Origin: an uncultured Bacilli bacterium
GTDB taxonomy: Bacteria; Bacillota_I; Bacilli_A; RFN20; CAG-288
Assembly (NCBI GenBank): GCA_944332485.1
Contig: CALVKB010000004.1
Span: 1-53,983 of the forward strand
Length of the DNA: 53,983 nucleotides
Direction: 5' to 3'
Shown: positions 34,209-43,675 of the stretch, in pieces
How positions within the stretch are numbered: position 1 is the stretch's first letter
Layout of the letters: the number at the start of each line of letters is the position of its first letter
The notes under the pieces: generated by a model
What the model saw: only the letters and a program-made list of their open reading frames with translations
Database searches by the model: none
Told to the model about the DNA's origin: nothing
Translations under genes and position numbers: made by a program

Positions 34209-37200
34209 ATGATTTGTTTTAAGATTTCAAATAATTATACAAGTGAAAAAAGCGTCTTAAATAATGCTATAAAAGCTTTTGATACATTTGATTTTAAATC
34301 TTGTATTAATTTGCTAAAAAACGAAAATGATACAGTTTCAAATGAATTAAGAGTGCTCTCTGATTTTTATATTCAAAATAAATACGTTTCTAATTTGATT
34401 GAACAAATGAGAGAGTTAGCAAGTAAGAAAGAACATGTTTTTGCTAAAGTTTTTCTTTGTGAGATGCTTTTACAAAAATCAAAAAGTTACAAGGAAATAT
34501 ACAACGCTTTTCAAGATATTAATTTAAATTTTGACAAGGACAATTTGATTGATATAAAGTTTTTAATTTACTGTAAATTGACATCTACAATTGTCGGTGC
34601 AGATATAAAAAGAGCGTTAGAATTGATTGACAAATTTCATTTAGAAAATGATTTTGAAGTTAATAGATGGTTGATTGACGCCTATGGCGAATGCAGAGAC
34701 GAAAATTATGATCCGTACTATTTATTAAGAGCATTGATGAATAATGCAGTTAAAAAAGATGCGGATGCTTTGAAAAAACTAGGCATTACATCAAATATAA
34801 AATTCAAAACTAAAAAAGAATTAGCTTCTTATTTGATGGGAAATCTTGACAAGAATCCAGAAACATATTCATACAAATATATCTTAAAAAACAACCCAAA
34901 TTTATATTTGGATAATGGTGAAACAAACACAAATGTTACTAAACCTGTAAATATACCATCGAAAGCATTTATTTATTGTCTGGTTCCATATTACTTTCAA
35001 TTGAAGAAAAAGAATTTAAGTGGTGAACAATTAATCTCCAGAATCAATAAAGATGTTTTTGATAAAGATGTCATCTATGATATCAACTTGGTTGATAAAT
35101 ATTTCTTTTATCTTCTAACGTATGAATATTTTGAACTCTCAAAGTTCAAAGAAGGTTTTAAGTTTGCAACAAATTTGAAAAATGACCCTCGATTAGGCTC
35201 TCTTTTTGGTCGTTACATACTTAAAGATAGATTCAGAAATCAATTGTCCAAGTCAATTTTCAGATATGATTTATCGAATATTAGAAAAGCATCTTATCTT
35301 GATTATGATAACTTGGAACACTGCGAAATAACTGAAAAACAGATATTATTATTGAGAGAAGATAAATATAATATCAAGCGAAATATGCCGGTCCGTTTAC
35401 CTTCTATCTTTGAGTTATTAAATAAATATATGACAAATAGTGAAGTTGAAAAATCTATCATGGAATTATTGATAGCTAAGGATTTTGTCGCTGTTGTCAG
35501 AACACTTGATGAGGTTATAAAAACAGAAAAAGAACCTTCCTTATGGATACTTATTCGTGCTATTTTATTGTCAAACAGAAGATTAAAAAGAAAGTTTAAA
35601 GTCAAGATCAAGGACTTGATAACTACGATTGAAGAACGTGTTGATGCCGATAAATACATTGAAGCTTACTATATTAAAGCTTATCTTTGGAGCTTGAGTA
35701 GAAAACATGATTCAAATTACAAAACAATAACCAATTTATACACAGGTTATGTTTTGAATGAGAAGAATGCTAAGGCTCAACTTTTTGCAATATTGTTTTT
35801 CAATTATGAAGTTGTTAATCCATATTATGCTGAAGATTTAGTTCTTTCAAATGACTTTTACAAATTTTATAACATGGATGATAGAATTTTCTACTTTTAT
35901 TTCTCATCTTATATCCGTTTTAAAATTGAATCTTTCTATCAATTAGTTTTCGACTATGCTAGTAATCAAGAAGCTTTGGGTGATTTTGAAAATAGATGTT
36001 TGTTGATGAACATTTATTTGCTCAAAGGAAGTAAGCATTACAACATTTACAAAGCTATTGAATTGTACGAAAAAGATGTGGAAATAAGCAAACACCCTGA
36101 GTTCCCATATGTTGATATTTTGTACGCTTATGAGGATATCTACTATTCTATGTCTTTTGATGATATGACTGAAGAGTTATTGTTGCAACTTGAGAACAAT
36201 CTTAAAATGCGCGGTGAACTTCTGTTTGAACATCTAAAGGAACCTCAACTTAGTAGTATCAGAAGAAATTACACATATAATATGCTGAATGTTCTCTCTT
36301 TGAAAAACGATTTGACTGAACAATCTTGGTTCAACGCACTTGAACCTTTGATCAACAATCTTATTTTTACACCATCCATAGAGGATATATCTTTCTCAAA
36401 CTATCTTTTGAATAGCGGTCTGTTTCCGATTATAGAGAAGATGGCTTACGAGTCAGATTTTTTTCATGAACAAGCTTTGATTAGCTTTTTTGAAACAAAC
36501 ACTGAATTCAACGATGTGGATGAACAAGTTTTGGTCGACGTTATAGAGTTCTTCTTATCTGATTATTGTTATACACCAGTTCTTTTGGACGAGTTAGTTA
36601 ATTTTATAGATAGTAATGCTGAGCGTTTTCAATTCTGCTTAGTTAAAGCCTTCTTGAAATCTTATTATTCATATCAAAAGAATCAAAGTAATCATTCCGA
36701 GTTTTACGCTTTGATAATTTCTTTTTTTACCATGTATTTTGGTCAAAGAATTTCAAAGTATTTCAAACCTATCGAATACATTATGATGACAAGGTTGTTC
36801 TTTTCATTAGGTAAACAATATGAAGAAGCGCTAAGAAGACTTGATGATGGCTTGTATTTATTTAGAAATTCCTGTTTTTATCAAGATTTACAAGTTTATC
36901 GTGAAGTAGTTTTTTTTATATCGTTGTTTGATTTTGACTCACCTTATTATATTGGAACTAAGAAGATGAATGACTATAAAGAAAAAACCTTGATTTGCAT
37001 CACCAATATTCAATATGCCTTGGACAATTATACAAAGCAAAATAACTACAACTTTGATATATTCGCTTTACAAGTTGTTTTCCAATGCCTCGGTTGGACT
37101 AATAAAAGACTTTCCTTCATCGAGATTGAAAAATTGATGAAATTGAATGATAAGTTCGCAAATAAACAGAATGTTTTTTCAATTTTCTTGGGTGGATGTA

Positions 37201-37550
37201 ACAAATCTAAAAAAGATTATTCCTTGGATACTATCTTAAACGCTTATGAGAATCTTAATACTTTCATCCATGCAGTTTTTAAAATTTATTATTTTGTTGA
37301 TATAAATCGTAACGAATTTTTGACTGATTTTCAAATTGAAGAATTCAAAGCAAACATATCAATTGTACGTCAATATTTGCGAAATCAGACTGTCGATCCA
37401 AAATTCAAAAATAGAATAAGTGAATTTTTCCCTGTAAATATACACATATCGAATTTCTTTGATAAAGTCGAAAAACTTTCCTCAAATATGAATAAAAAGA
37501 TGAGAGTTTTGGACAATTATATCAACGATGATTGCTTCAACATCTTCTAA
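34209..37550 (+). CDS. Large helical-repeat protein of unknown function
   Basis: A 1113-aa soluble protein, almost wholly helical, with loosely spaced TPR-like helix pairs (for example around 15-30, 440-480, 630-660 and 880-900, with patterns such as YEEALRRLDDGLYLFRNS). It has no catalytic motif, signal peptide or membrane segment. No ribosome binding site is visible before the ATG, and a -10-like box lies right upstream. It stands alone upstream of the ribosomal operon. It may be a scaffold, but no family is recognised. Confidence 0.75.
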   Translation: MICFKISNNYTSEKSVLNNAIKAFDTFDFKSCINLLKNENDTVSNELRVLSDFYIQNKYVSNLIEQMRELASKKEHVFAKVFLCEMLLQKSKSYKEIYNAFQDINLNFDKDNLIDIKFLIYCKLTSTIVGADIKRALELIDKFHLENDFEVNRWLIDAYGECRDENYDPYYLLRALMNNAVKKDADALKKLGITSNIKFKTKKELASYLMGNLDKNPETYSYKYILKNNPNLYLDNGETNTNVTKPVNIPSKAFIYCLVPYYFQLKKKNLSGEQLISRINKDVFDKDVIYDINLVDKYFFYLLTYEYFELSKFKEGFKFATNLKNDPRLGSLFGRYILKDRFRNQLSKSIFRYDLSNIRKASYLDYDNLEHCEITEKQILLLREDKYNIKRNMPVRLPSIFELLNKYMTNSEVEKSIMELLIAKDFVAVVRTLDEVIKTEKEPSLWILIRAILLSNRRLKRKFKVKIKDLITTIEERVDADKYIEAYYIKAYLWSLSRKHDSNYKTITNLYTGYVLNEKNAKAQLFAILFFNYEVVNPYYAEDLVLSNDFYKFYNMDDRIFYFYFSSYIRFKIESFYQLVFDYASNQEALGDFENRCLLMNIYLLKGSKHYNIYKAIELYEKDVEISKHPEFPYVDILYAYEDIYYSMSFDDMTEELLLQLENNLKMRGELLFEHLKEPQLSSIRRNYTYNMLNVLSLKNDLTEQSWFNALEPLINNLIFTPSIEDISFSNYLLNSGLFPIIEKMAYESDFFHEQALISFFETNTEFNDVDEQVLVDVIEFFLSDYCYTPVLLDELVNFIDSNAERFQFCLVKAFLKSYYSYQKNQSNHSEFYALIISFFTMYFGQRISKYFKPIEYIMMTRLFFSLGKQYEEALRRLDDGLYLFRNSCFYQDLQVYREVVFFISLFDFDSPYYIGTKKMNDYKEKTLICITNIQYALDNYTKQNNYNFDIFALQVVFQCLGWTNKRLSFIEIEKLMKLNDKFANKQNVFSIFLGGCNKSKKDYSLDTILNAYENLNTFIHAVFKIYYFVDINRNEFLTDFQIEEFKANISIVRQYLRNQTVDPKFKNRISEFFPVNIHISNFFDKVEKLSSNMNKKMRVLDNYINDDCFNIF

Positions 37551-37638
37551 AAACTGACCACAATTAATAAAGATTTTATATAAAATATTAAATTCTAATA
37601 ATTAAATATAAAAATAATAACTTTTTTTGAAAAAAGTG

Positions 37639-37667
37639 TTGCAAAACATTTTTGCTTTTGTTACACT
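37639..37667 (+). promoter_or_regulatory. Promoter of the ribosomal superoperon
   Basis: TTGCAA (37639-37644), a 17-base spacer, TACACT (37662-37667). The expected transcript start is near 37674, leaving a leader of about 127 bases before rpsJ. Confidence 0.65.
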
Positions 37668-37698
37668 TTTAAGGCTGTTTTGCTCAGCAAGCTATGAC

Positions 37699-37756
37699 GT
37701 GTAAAGTTGCTAGAACGCCCTCAAGGGTTGTCATTAGTGTTCTAGGTAATTTACAC
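37699..37756 (+). promoter_or_regulatory. S10-operon leader hairpin
   Basis: GTGTAAA (37699-37705) pairs with TTTACAC (37750-37756), CTAGAAC (37710-37716) with GTTCTAG (37739-37745), and CCC TCAA GGG forms an inner hairpin (37718-37727). The site and shape fit the ribosomal-protein-binding leaders that control S10 operons, usually through L4. Which protein binds here is inferred. Confidence 0.55.
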
Positions 37757-37800
37757 CGAGCTAGGTCTATACATTGATCTTAGACAGAAAGGAAAATACT

Positions 37801-38115
37801 ATGGCAAAAGAAGAAAAAATCAGAGTCCGTCTTAAAGCTTATGATCACAAGGTTCTCGATGTTTGTGTCGCAAAGATCCTTGAAGCAGCTATTAAGAGCG
37901 GAGCTAAGGTAGTTGGTCCAATCCCATTACCAACCGAACGTCAGGTCTTCACAATCTTACGTTCCCCACACGTTGATAAAGATTCACGTGAACAATTCGA
38001 AATAAGAACTCACAAAAGACTTATCGATGTTATCAAACCAACCAAGGAGACAATTACAAAATTGACAACCTTAGATCTCCCAAGTGGTGTTGATGTCGAT
38101 GTCATTACAAAGTAA
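37801..38115 (+). CDS. rpsJ: 30S ribosomal protein S10
   Basis: First gene of the superoperon, 104 aa, normal length. It begins [20 protein letters not shown] and has the long-loop segment [22 protein letters not shown] near the middle, typical of S10, which also serves as antitermination factor NusE. ATG 37801 follows AAAGGAAA; an earlier in-frame ATG at 37774 lies in the leader and is not preferred. Confidence 0.97.
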   Translation: MAKEEKIRVRLKAYDHKVLDVCVAKILEAAIKSGAKVVGPIPLPTERQVFTILRSPHVDKDSREQFEIRTHKRLIDVIKPTKETITKLTTLDLPSGVDVDVITK

Positions 38116-38133
38116 TAAGGAGGCAAGGTTAAT

Positions 38134-38811
38134 ATGAAATCAATTATTGGTCGCAAAATTGGTATGACTTCAGTCTTCACAGTTGAAGGCGAAATGATCC
38201 CTGTTTCTGTAATTGAAGTCCTCCCAAATGTCGTTGTTCAGAAAAAGACAATTGAGAAAGATGGATATGAAGCTTTACAAGTCGGTTATGAAGATAAGAA
38301 GGAATCACGTTGTACAAAAGCTCTCCTTGGTATCTGCAAGAAGACAAACACAACTCCAAAGTACGTTTACACAGAGTTGAAAGGTGATGAGATTTATTCC
38401 AAGAACGTCGGTGAAACAATCGATTGCACCATCTTCAGTGCTGGCGAAGCTATCGATGTCACAGGTGTTACAAAAGGTCTTGGTTACGCTGGTGCTATCA
38501 AACGTCACCACTACCACATCGGTCCTAAAGGTCACGGTTCAGGTTATCACAGACAGATCGGTTCATTAGCAACCAACGGTCGTTGCAACAACCGTGTTCA
38601 CCCAGGTAAGAAGATGTCCGGTCACCATGGTCACACTCAAACAACAATCTTGAATTTACAGATTGTCAGCGTGAACCCAGAGAAGAATTGTATTCTCATC
38701 AAAGGTGCTGTTCCAGGTCCAAATAAATCAATTATCAAGATTCGTAGTGCAGTAAAAAACGTTAAACTTAATGAAGTTAAACCATTGGTTAACTACACTG
38801 AAACTAAGTAA
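38134..38811 (+). CDS. rplC: 50S ribosomal protein L3
   Basis: A 225-aa assembly-initiating 23S rRNA-binding protein. It starts MKSIIGRKIGMTSVF. The central extension that reaches the peptidyl-transferase region is His-rich here (VTKGLGYAGAIKRHHYHIGP ... HPGKKMSGHHGHTQTT), a form I associate with Mollicutes-like lineages. AAGGAGG precedes the start. Confidence 0.97.
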   Translation: MKSIIGRKIGMTSVFTVEGEMIPVSVIEVLPNVVVQKKTIEKDGYEALQVGYEDKKESRCTKALLGICKKTNTTPKYVYTELKGDEIYSKNVGETIDCTIFSAGEAIDVTGVTKGLGYAGAIKRHHYHIGPKGHGSGYHRQIGSLATNGRCNNRVHPGKKMSGHHGHTQTTILNLQIVSVNPEKNCILIKGAVPGPNKSIIKIRSAVKNVKLNEVKPLVNYTETK

Positions 38812-38831
38812 GAATCGGAAAGGAATAACTT

Positions 38832-39497
38832 ATGGCAGAAACAAAGATTAAAAATGTTCCATACGATGTAGTTAACTACAAAGGCGAGAAAGTTGGAACA
38901 ATTGAACTTAGCGAAGAGCTTGTTAACATCGAAGAACATCCAGCTTCAGTTCAATTGGCAGTCCGTTGTCAATTGGCAAACCAAAGACAGGCAACCGCAA
39001 AGACAAAAACTCGTGCTGAAGTCCGTGGTGGTGGTAAAAAACCATGGAGACAAAAAGGAACAGGCCGTGCAAGAGCCGGTTCATCCAGATCCCCTATTTG
39101 GGTTGGTGGTGGTACTGTTTTCGGTCCTACCGGAATCCAAAATTTCAAACTCAAAGTTAATAAGAACGTTCACAGCTTAGCATTGACAAGTGTTATCGCT
39201 GAGAAGTTACGTAATAAAAACGTCATCTTCGTTGATAACAGTGAAGTCTTCCCAACATGCAAAACAAAAGATGTTCGTGAATTCTTAAATAAAGTCAACG
39301 CAGCCAAAAAGACATTGATCGTCATCGACGTCTTCGCTGATAAGACCAACGAAAACCTTTACACAGGTGCAAGAAACCTTGAAAATGTCACAGTAGTCGG
39401 CAGTGATAACATCTCTGTTTACGATATTGTCAACAATCAAACTGTCATCTTCGAAAGAAGTTTAGCACCTATGTTCCAATTAGAGGAGGCTAACTAA
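38832..39497 (+). CDS. rplD: 50S ribosomal protein L4
   Basis: A 221-aa 23S-binding protein and, in many bacteria, the autoregulator of this operon. The rRNA-binding loop RGGGKKPWRQKGTGRARAGS that lines the exit tunnel is intact (about residues 64-83), followed by SPIWVGGGTVFGP. Slightly longer than the usual 207 residues, with about 10 extra N-terminal residues. Confidence 0.97.
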   Translation: MAETKIKNVPYDVVNYKGEKVGTIELSEELVNIEEHPASVQLAVRCQLANQRQATAKTKTRAEVRGGGKKPWRQKGTGRARAGSSRSPIWVGGGTVFGPTGIQNFKLKVNKNVHSLALTSVIAEKLRNKNVIFVDNSEVFPTCKTKDVREFLNKVNAAKKTLIVIDVFADKTNENLYTGARNLENVTVVGSDNISVYDIVNNQTVIFERSLAPMFQLEEAN

Positions 39498-39499
39498 AA

Positions 39500-39904
39500 A
39501 TGGCTAGAAAAAAACAAGAGCAAGAAGTTGTAGAAGAAAAAGTTACCAAAGCTGAAGTTGTTGAACAACCTAAAGCTGAACAAGAGGAAACCGTCAAGAT
39601 TTCCTTACGTGATTGCGAAGTTTTGAAACACATGGTTCTCACAGAGAAAACACAAAAGTTGACCAAAGAGGAGAATGTTCTCACTCTCAACGTCAAAAAA
39701 GGTGTCAAAAAATCTGAAGTTAAACATGCTGTTGAAAATTACTTCAACGTCAAAGTTGATGATGTAAGAATCCTCAACTGCCGCGGTAAGTCAAGAACAG
39801 TTGGCCGTTTCAAAGGTACAACCAGTGCAACAAGAAAAGCTTACTGCAAAGTCAACAAACAATTCGATTTGGTTAAGATGGCTGAAGAAGCTCAATCCAA
39901 ATAA
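39500..39904 (+). CDS. rplW: 50S ribosomal protein L23 with charged N-terminal extension
   Basis: A 134-aa exit-tunnel protein and docking site for trigger factor and SRP. The usual L23 of about 95 aa corresponds to residues about 38-130 (VLKHMVLTEKTQKLTKEENVLTLNV ... RGKSRTVGRFKGTTSATRKAY). The first 35 residues are an extra Glu/Lys/Val-rich tail that is probably disordered. The start directly follows rplD by two bases. Confidence 0.96.
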   Translation: MARKKQEQEVVEEKVTKAEVVEQPKAEQEETVKISLRDCEVLKHMVLTEKTQKLTKEENVLTLNVKKGVKKSEVKHAVENYFNVKVDDVRILNCRGKSRTVGRFKGTTSATRKAYCKVNKQFDLVKMAEEAQSK

Positions 39905-39933
39905 ACAATTAGCTAGATATAGGAGAAGGAAAA

Positions 39934-40767
39934 ATGGCAATTAAAACATATAAACCAGTCACTCCAGGTTCCAGACACAAACAATTGCTGACCAGTGACT
40001 TAATTACAAAAGATACTCCTGAAAAAGCATTACTTGCCAAGAAGACTAAAAAAGGTGGTAGAAATAACCAAGGTTATATAACAACCCGTCATCATGGTGG
40101 TGGTCACAAGCAGAAGTATCGTATCATCGATTTCAAACGTTCAATTGAGAATGTCCCTGGAATCGTCAAAGCAATTGAATACGATCCAAACCGCAACGCT
40201 TTGATCGCTTTGGTTGTTTATGAAAACGGTGTTAAAACATACATCATCGCCCCTAAAGGTTTGGAAGTAGGTCAAAGAATCTACAGCGGTGCTAATGTCG
40301 AATTCAATGTCGGTAACTGCTTACCACTTGAGAAGATCCCAGAAGGTTTCTTCGTTCACAACGTTGAACTTCAACCAGGTAAAGGTGGTCAATTATGCAG
40401 AGCTGCCGGTACCTCCGCACAAGTCTTGGGTAAGGAAGGTAAATATGCCTCACTCAGATTAGCTTCCGGTGAAGTTAGAAAAATATTGTTAAGTTGCAAA
40501 GCCACAATCGGTGTTGTTGGTAATGAAGAACAAAACTTGGTTCACTTAGGTAAAGCCGGTAGAACAAGATGGTTAGGAATTCGCCCAACAGTTCGTGGTT
40601 CTGCTATGAACCCAAACGATCACCCACACGGTGGTGGTGAAGGTAAGTGTCCTGTCGGTAGAGATGCTCCAAGAACTCCATGGGGTAAGAGAGCTCTCGG
40701 TGTCAAGACAAGAAATGTCAAGAAAGCCAGTACTAATTTGATTATTAGACGTAGAAATGGCAAATAA
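39934..40767 (+). CDS. rplB: 50S ribosomal protein L2
   Basis: A 277-aa core protein for peptidyl transfer and subunit joining. It carries [21 protein letters not shown], the OB/SH3-like middle, and the conserved [20 protein letters not shown] with the functionally important His near residue 229. Normal length. AGGAGAAGG upstream. Confidence 0.98.
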   Translation: MAIKTYKPVTPGSRHKQLLTSDLITKDTPEKALLAKKTKKGGRNNQGYITTRHHGGGHKQKYRIIDFKRSIENVPGIVKAIEYDPNRNALIALVVYENGVKTYIIAPKGLEVGQRIYSGANVEFNVGNCLPLEKIPEGFFVHNVELQPGKGGQLCRAAGTSAQVLGKEGKYASLRLASGEVRKILLSCKATIGVVGNEEQNLVHLGKAGRTRWLGIRPTVRGSAMNPNDHPHGGGEGKCPVGRDAPRTPWGKRALGVKTRNVKKASTNLIIRRRNGK

Positions 40768-40783
40768 GGAAAGGGGTAGATAA

Positions 40784-41062
40784 ATGTCTCGTAGTTTGAA
40801 AAAGAGCCCATATGTTGAACAAAGATTGATGTCAAGAATCGTCGAACTTAACAAACAGGGAAAAAAACAAGTATTGAAAACATGGTCACGTCGTTCTACC
40901 ATTTTCCCAGAGATGGTTGAGCACACAATCAGTGTTTACAACGGTAAGACTCACGTCCCAGTTTATATCACAGAAGATATGGTTGGTCATAAGTTAGGTG
41001 AGTTCGTTCCAACAAGAAACTTCCATGGTCACAAATCAGGTGACGACAATGGTTCTAAATAA
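40784..41062 (+). CDS. rpsS: 30S ribosomal protein S19
   Basis: A 92-aa protein of the 30S head. It begins [16 protein letters not shown] and has the diagnostic [22 protein letters not shown] and [14 protein letters not shown]. Normal length, with AAAGGGG before the ATG. Confidence 0.98.
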   Translation: MSRSLKKSPYVEQRLMSRIVELNKQGKKQVLKTWSRRSTIFPEMVEHTISVYNGKTHVPVYITEDMVGHKLGEFVPTRNFHGHKSGDDNGSK

Positions 41063-41075
41063 GGAGGATTAATAA

Positions 41076-41606
41076 ATGCCAGCAAAAAAAGTAACAACTG
41101 AAAAAGTTGAAGAACAAGAAGTTAAAACTCCTGCTAAGAAAACAACAACAGCTAAGAAAGCTACCACAGCAGCTAAAAAACCTGCTGCTAAAAAGCCAGC
41201 TGAAACCAAAGCTGTTGAGAAAAAAGCACCAGCTAAAGTTGAAAAACAAGAAAAACCAACTGCTACAAGCGCTGTTGCAATTTCCAAAGGTATCTCAGTC
41301 ACTCCCAGAAAGGCACGTTTAGTCGTCGATTTGGTCAGAGGTAAATCAGTTGAAGAAGCTTACAACATCCTCAATAACCTCAACAAAGCAGCTTCTACTT
41401 CTGTTTATAAAACAATCAAGTCCGCAGCAAGCAACGCTGTTCACAATTATCACATGAACCAAGCATTGTTGTATGTTGACACAATCTATGCCAACGATGG
41501 TCCAAGATTGAAAAGATATTTACCAAGAGCAAAAGGTAGTGCTTCTGGTTTAGTTAAAAGATGGTGTAGTATCACTGTTATTGTAAAGGAGAGAGAGGTT
41601 AAGTAA
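41076..41606 (+). CDS. rplV: 50S ribosomal protein L22 with Lys/Ala-rich N-terminal tail
   Basis: A 176-aa exit-tunnel protein. The normal L22 of about 110 aa is residues about 68-176 (ISVTPRKARLVVDLVRGKSVEEA ... RAKGSASGLVKRWCSITVIV). The first 66 residues are a low-complexity tail of Ala, Lys, Pro and Thr (repeats like AAKKPAAKK), resembling a histone-H1 tail. The ATG follows AAGGAGG, so the tail is very likely translated. Confidence 0.97.
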   Translation: MPAKKVTTEKVEEQEVKTPAKKTTTAKKATTAAKKPAAKKPAETKAVEKKAPAKVEKQEKPTATSAVAISKGISVTPRKARLVVDLVRGKSVEEAYNILNNLNKAASTSVYKTIKSAASNAVHNYHMNQALLYVDTIYANDGPRLKRYLPRAKGSASGLVKRWCSITVIVKEREVK

Positions 41607-41607
41607 T

Positions 41608-42390
41608 ATGGGTCAAAAGGTTAATCCTAACGGTCTTCGTGTTGGTATCTCACGCGGTTGGTCTTCTCGTTGGTACTCACCAAAGGAAGATATCAAAGCC
41701 AATTTGAAACAAGATATCGATATAAGAAGATATTTAGATAAAAGACTTGCTGATGGTGTTGTTTCACATATTGATATTGAAAGAACAAAAGATACAGTCA
41801 CAGTCAATTGCTATGTTCAATTCGTCGGTAAGTTACTTTCCAAGGATGAAGGTAAATTCTTAGAAACAACAAAAGCCGGTCTCAGTGAAGTTATCAATGG
41901 TCATTTCACCAAGAAACAACTTCAAAATATGAAACAAGGGATGCTTTTGAAAGTTGAACTTAACTTATATCCAGTTGAACATGTCAACTTAGATGCAACA
42001 CTTGTTGCTAAAGACGTTGCAAGACAACTTGAAGGTCGTTCAACAGCAAGAGTTGTTCAAAAGAAAGCTATTATGAAAGTCATCAACGCCGGTGCCAAGG
42101 GTATCAAAACCATGGTCAAAGGCCGTGTCGGTGGTGCAGAAATTGCTCGTAGTGAGCAATATAAAGAAGGTGTCTTATCACTTCACACATTGAGTAGTGA
42201 TATTGATTACGCCTTAGCAGAGGCTCACACAACCTATGGAATTCTCGGTTGTAAAGTTTGGATCTCCCGTCCTGAAAACTACAAGGAATTGGAAAAAGCT
42301 CCAAGAAGAGATCCACGTAAGAATAACTTTAAGAATTCTTCAAAACCAAGAGCTCCAAGAAAAGAGCCACAAGAGAAGAAAGGGGAGTAA
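41608..42390 (+). CDS. rpsC: 30S ribosomal protein S3
   Basis: A 260-aa mRNA-entry protein with helicase function. It starts MGQKVNPNGLRVGISRGWSSRWY. The KH domain lies at about 40-110, and the C-terminal domain carries KGIKTMVKGRVGGAEIARSE. The last 35 residues are a basic/Pro-rich extension (SKPRAPRKEPQEKKGE) beyond the usual length of about 220. One base after rplV. Confidence 0.97.
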   Translation: MGQKVNPNGLRVGISRGWSSRWYSPKEDIKANLKQDIDIRRYLDKRLADGVVSHIDIERTKDTVTVNCYVQFVGKLLSKDEGKFLETTKAGLSEVINGHFTKKQLQNMKQGMLLKVELNLYPVEHVNLDATLVAKDVARQLEGRSTARVVQKKAIMKVINAGAKGIKTMVKGRVGGAEIARSEQYKEGVLSLHTLSSDIDYALAEAHTTYGILGCKVWISRPENYKELEKAPRRDPRKNNFKNSSKPRAPRKEPQEKKGE

Positions 42391-42396
42391 AACAAT

Positions 42397-42816
42397 ATGT
42401 TACAACCTAAAAGAGTTAAATATCGTAGACCTCACGGTCAATCATATGAAGGTTTGTCCAAAGCAGGTAACAAAGTCGATTTCGGCGATTTCGGATTGCA
42501 AGCTTTAAGTGGTAACTACATCACCAACAGACAGATCGAAGCCGCTCGTATTGTTTTAACTCGTTATACAAAACGTGCCGGTAAAGTTTGGATCAGAATT
42601 TATCCACACTTAAAAAAAAAAAAAAAACCAGCCCAAGTTCGTATGGGTTCTGGTAAAGGTAGTGTCGACAGCTGGGTTGCAGTTGTCAAGAAAAACAGAG
42701 TCATGTTTGAAATCGGTGGTGTTGACCCACAATTAGCACAAGAAGCTCTTCGCTTAGCCGGTTACAAACTTCCTATCAAGACTCGTGTTATCGCCAGAGA
42801 GAAGGAAGGAGAGTAA
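42397..42816 (+). CDS. rplP: 50S ribosomal protein L16 with penta-lysine insert
   Basis: A 139-aa protein at the A-site side of the peptidyl-transferase region. It starts [14 protein letters not shown] and keeps [18 protein letters not shown]. Where most L16 proteins have a PDKPVTKKPAE-like stretch, this one has [10 protein letters not shown] (about residues 72-81), encoded by a run of 16 A (42612-42627). The reading frame is intact. Confidence 0.97.
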   Translation: MLQPKRVKYRRPHGQSYEGLSKAGNKVDFGDFGLQALSGNYITNRQIEAARIVLTRYTKRAGKVWIRIYPHLKKKKKPAQVRMGSGKGSVDSWVAVVKKNRVMFEIGGVDPQLAQEALRLAGYKLPIKTRVIAREKEGE

Positions 42817-42818
42817 AT

Positions 42819-43016
42819 ATGAAGATTCAAGATCTTAGAAATAAAACTGATGAAGAATTAGTTCAAAACTTAGCCGAATTGAAGTTTACACTTACTCAAC
42901 TTAGATTCCAAAACAAATCTGGTAACCTTCAAGATGGTAATAAAATAACACATACTCGTAAGGACATCGCTAAAGTTCTTACCGTTATCAACGAAAGAAG
43001 AGGAGGAAATAACTAA
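42819..43016 (+). CDS. rpmC: 50S ribosomal protein L29
   Basis: A 65-aa two-helix protein near the tunnel exit. It starts [20 protein letters not shown] and has [29 protein letters not shown], typical of L29. Two bases separate it from rplP and one base from rpsQ. Confidence 0.96.
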   Translation: MKIQDLRNKTDEELVQNLAELKFTLTQLRFQNKSGNLQDGNKITHTRKDIAKVLTVINERRGGNN

Positions 43017-43017
43017 T

Positions 43018-43278
43018 ATGGGTAATACTGCATTAACAAGAAGAGTACTTCAAGGTATCGTTGTTTCTTCCAAGATGGATAAAACAGTTGTTGTTGAAGT
43101 TAAAACATACAAAACACATCCTATTTATAAAAAGAGAGTTCAATACAGAAAGAAATTCAAAGCTCATGATGAACACGAAATTGCTAAAGAAGGTGATACA
43201 GTTGTCATCGCTGAAACAAGACCTTTAGCTAAGACTGTTTACTTCAGAGTTGTTGAAGTTGTCAAGAAAGGAGAGTAA
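43018..43278 (+). CDS. rpsQ: 30S ribosomal protein S17
   Basis: An 86-aa OB-fold 16S rRNA-binding protein. It contains [39 protein letters not shown] and the ending [17 protein letters not shown]. Normal length. AGGAGG upstream. Confidence 0.97.
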   Translation: MGNTALTRRVLQGIVVSSKMDKTVVVEVKTYKTHPIYKKRVQYRKKFKAHDEHEIAKEGDTVVIAETRPLAKTVYFRVVEVVKKGE

Positions 43279-43283
43279 AAACT

Positions 43284-43658
43284 ATGGTACAGAATGAGAC
43301 AAATTTAGTTGTTGCTGATAATTCTGGTGCTAAATCCGTTAGAGTTTTCCGTCAATACGGCGGTTCTATCAAGAGAAGTTCCTCTGTCGGTGACATTGTG
43401 AAATGTGCTGTTAAGTCTGCTCTTCCAAATGGCAGAGTTAAAAAAGGTGATGTCGTCAAAGGTGTCATCGTTCGCGTTAAGAAAGCATATCAAAGAAAAG
43501 ATGGTTCAACCATAAGTTTTGATGACAATGCTGTTGTCATCATCAACGAGGATGGATCACCAAAAGGAACCCGTGTTTTCGGTCCTATCGCCCGTGAGTT
43601 GCGTGAAAAAGGTGAAGGTTTTATGAAGATAATTTCCTTAGCACCTGAAGTTATTTAA
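43284..43658 (+). CDS. rplN: 50S ribosomal protein L14
   Basis: A 124-aa protein at the subunit interface. It has the signature [34 protein letters not shown] and the C-terminal [20 protein letters not shown]-type ending with IISLAPEVI. About two residues longer than usual. Confidence 0.97.
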   Translation: MVQNETNLVVADNSGAKSVRVFRQYGGSIKRSSSVGDIVKCAVKSALPNGRVKKGDVVKGVIVRVKKAYQRKDGSTISFDDNAVVIINEDGSPKGTRVFGPIARELREKGEGFMKIISLAPEVI

Positions 43659-43675
43659 GGAGGTAATGGTAATTT

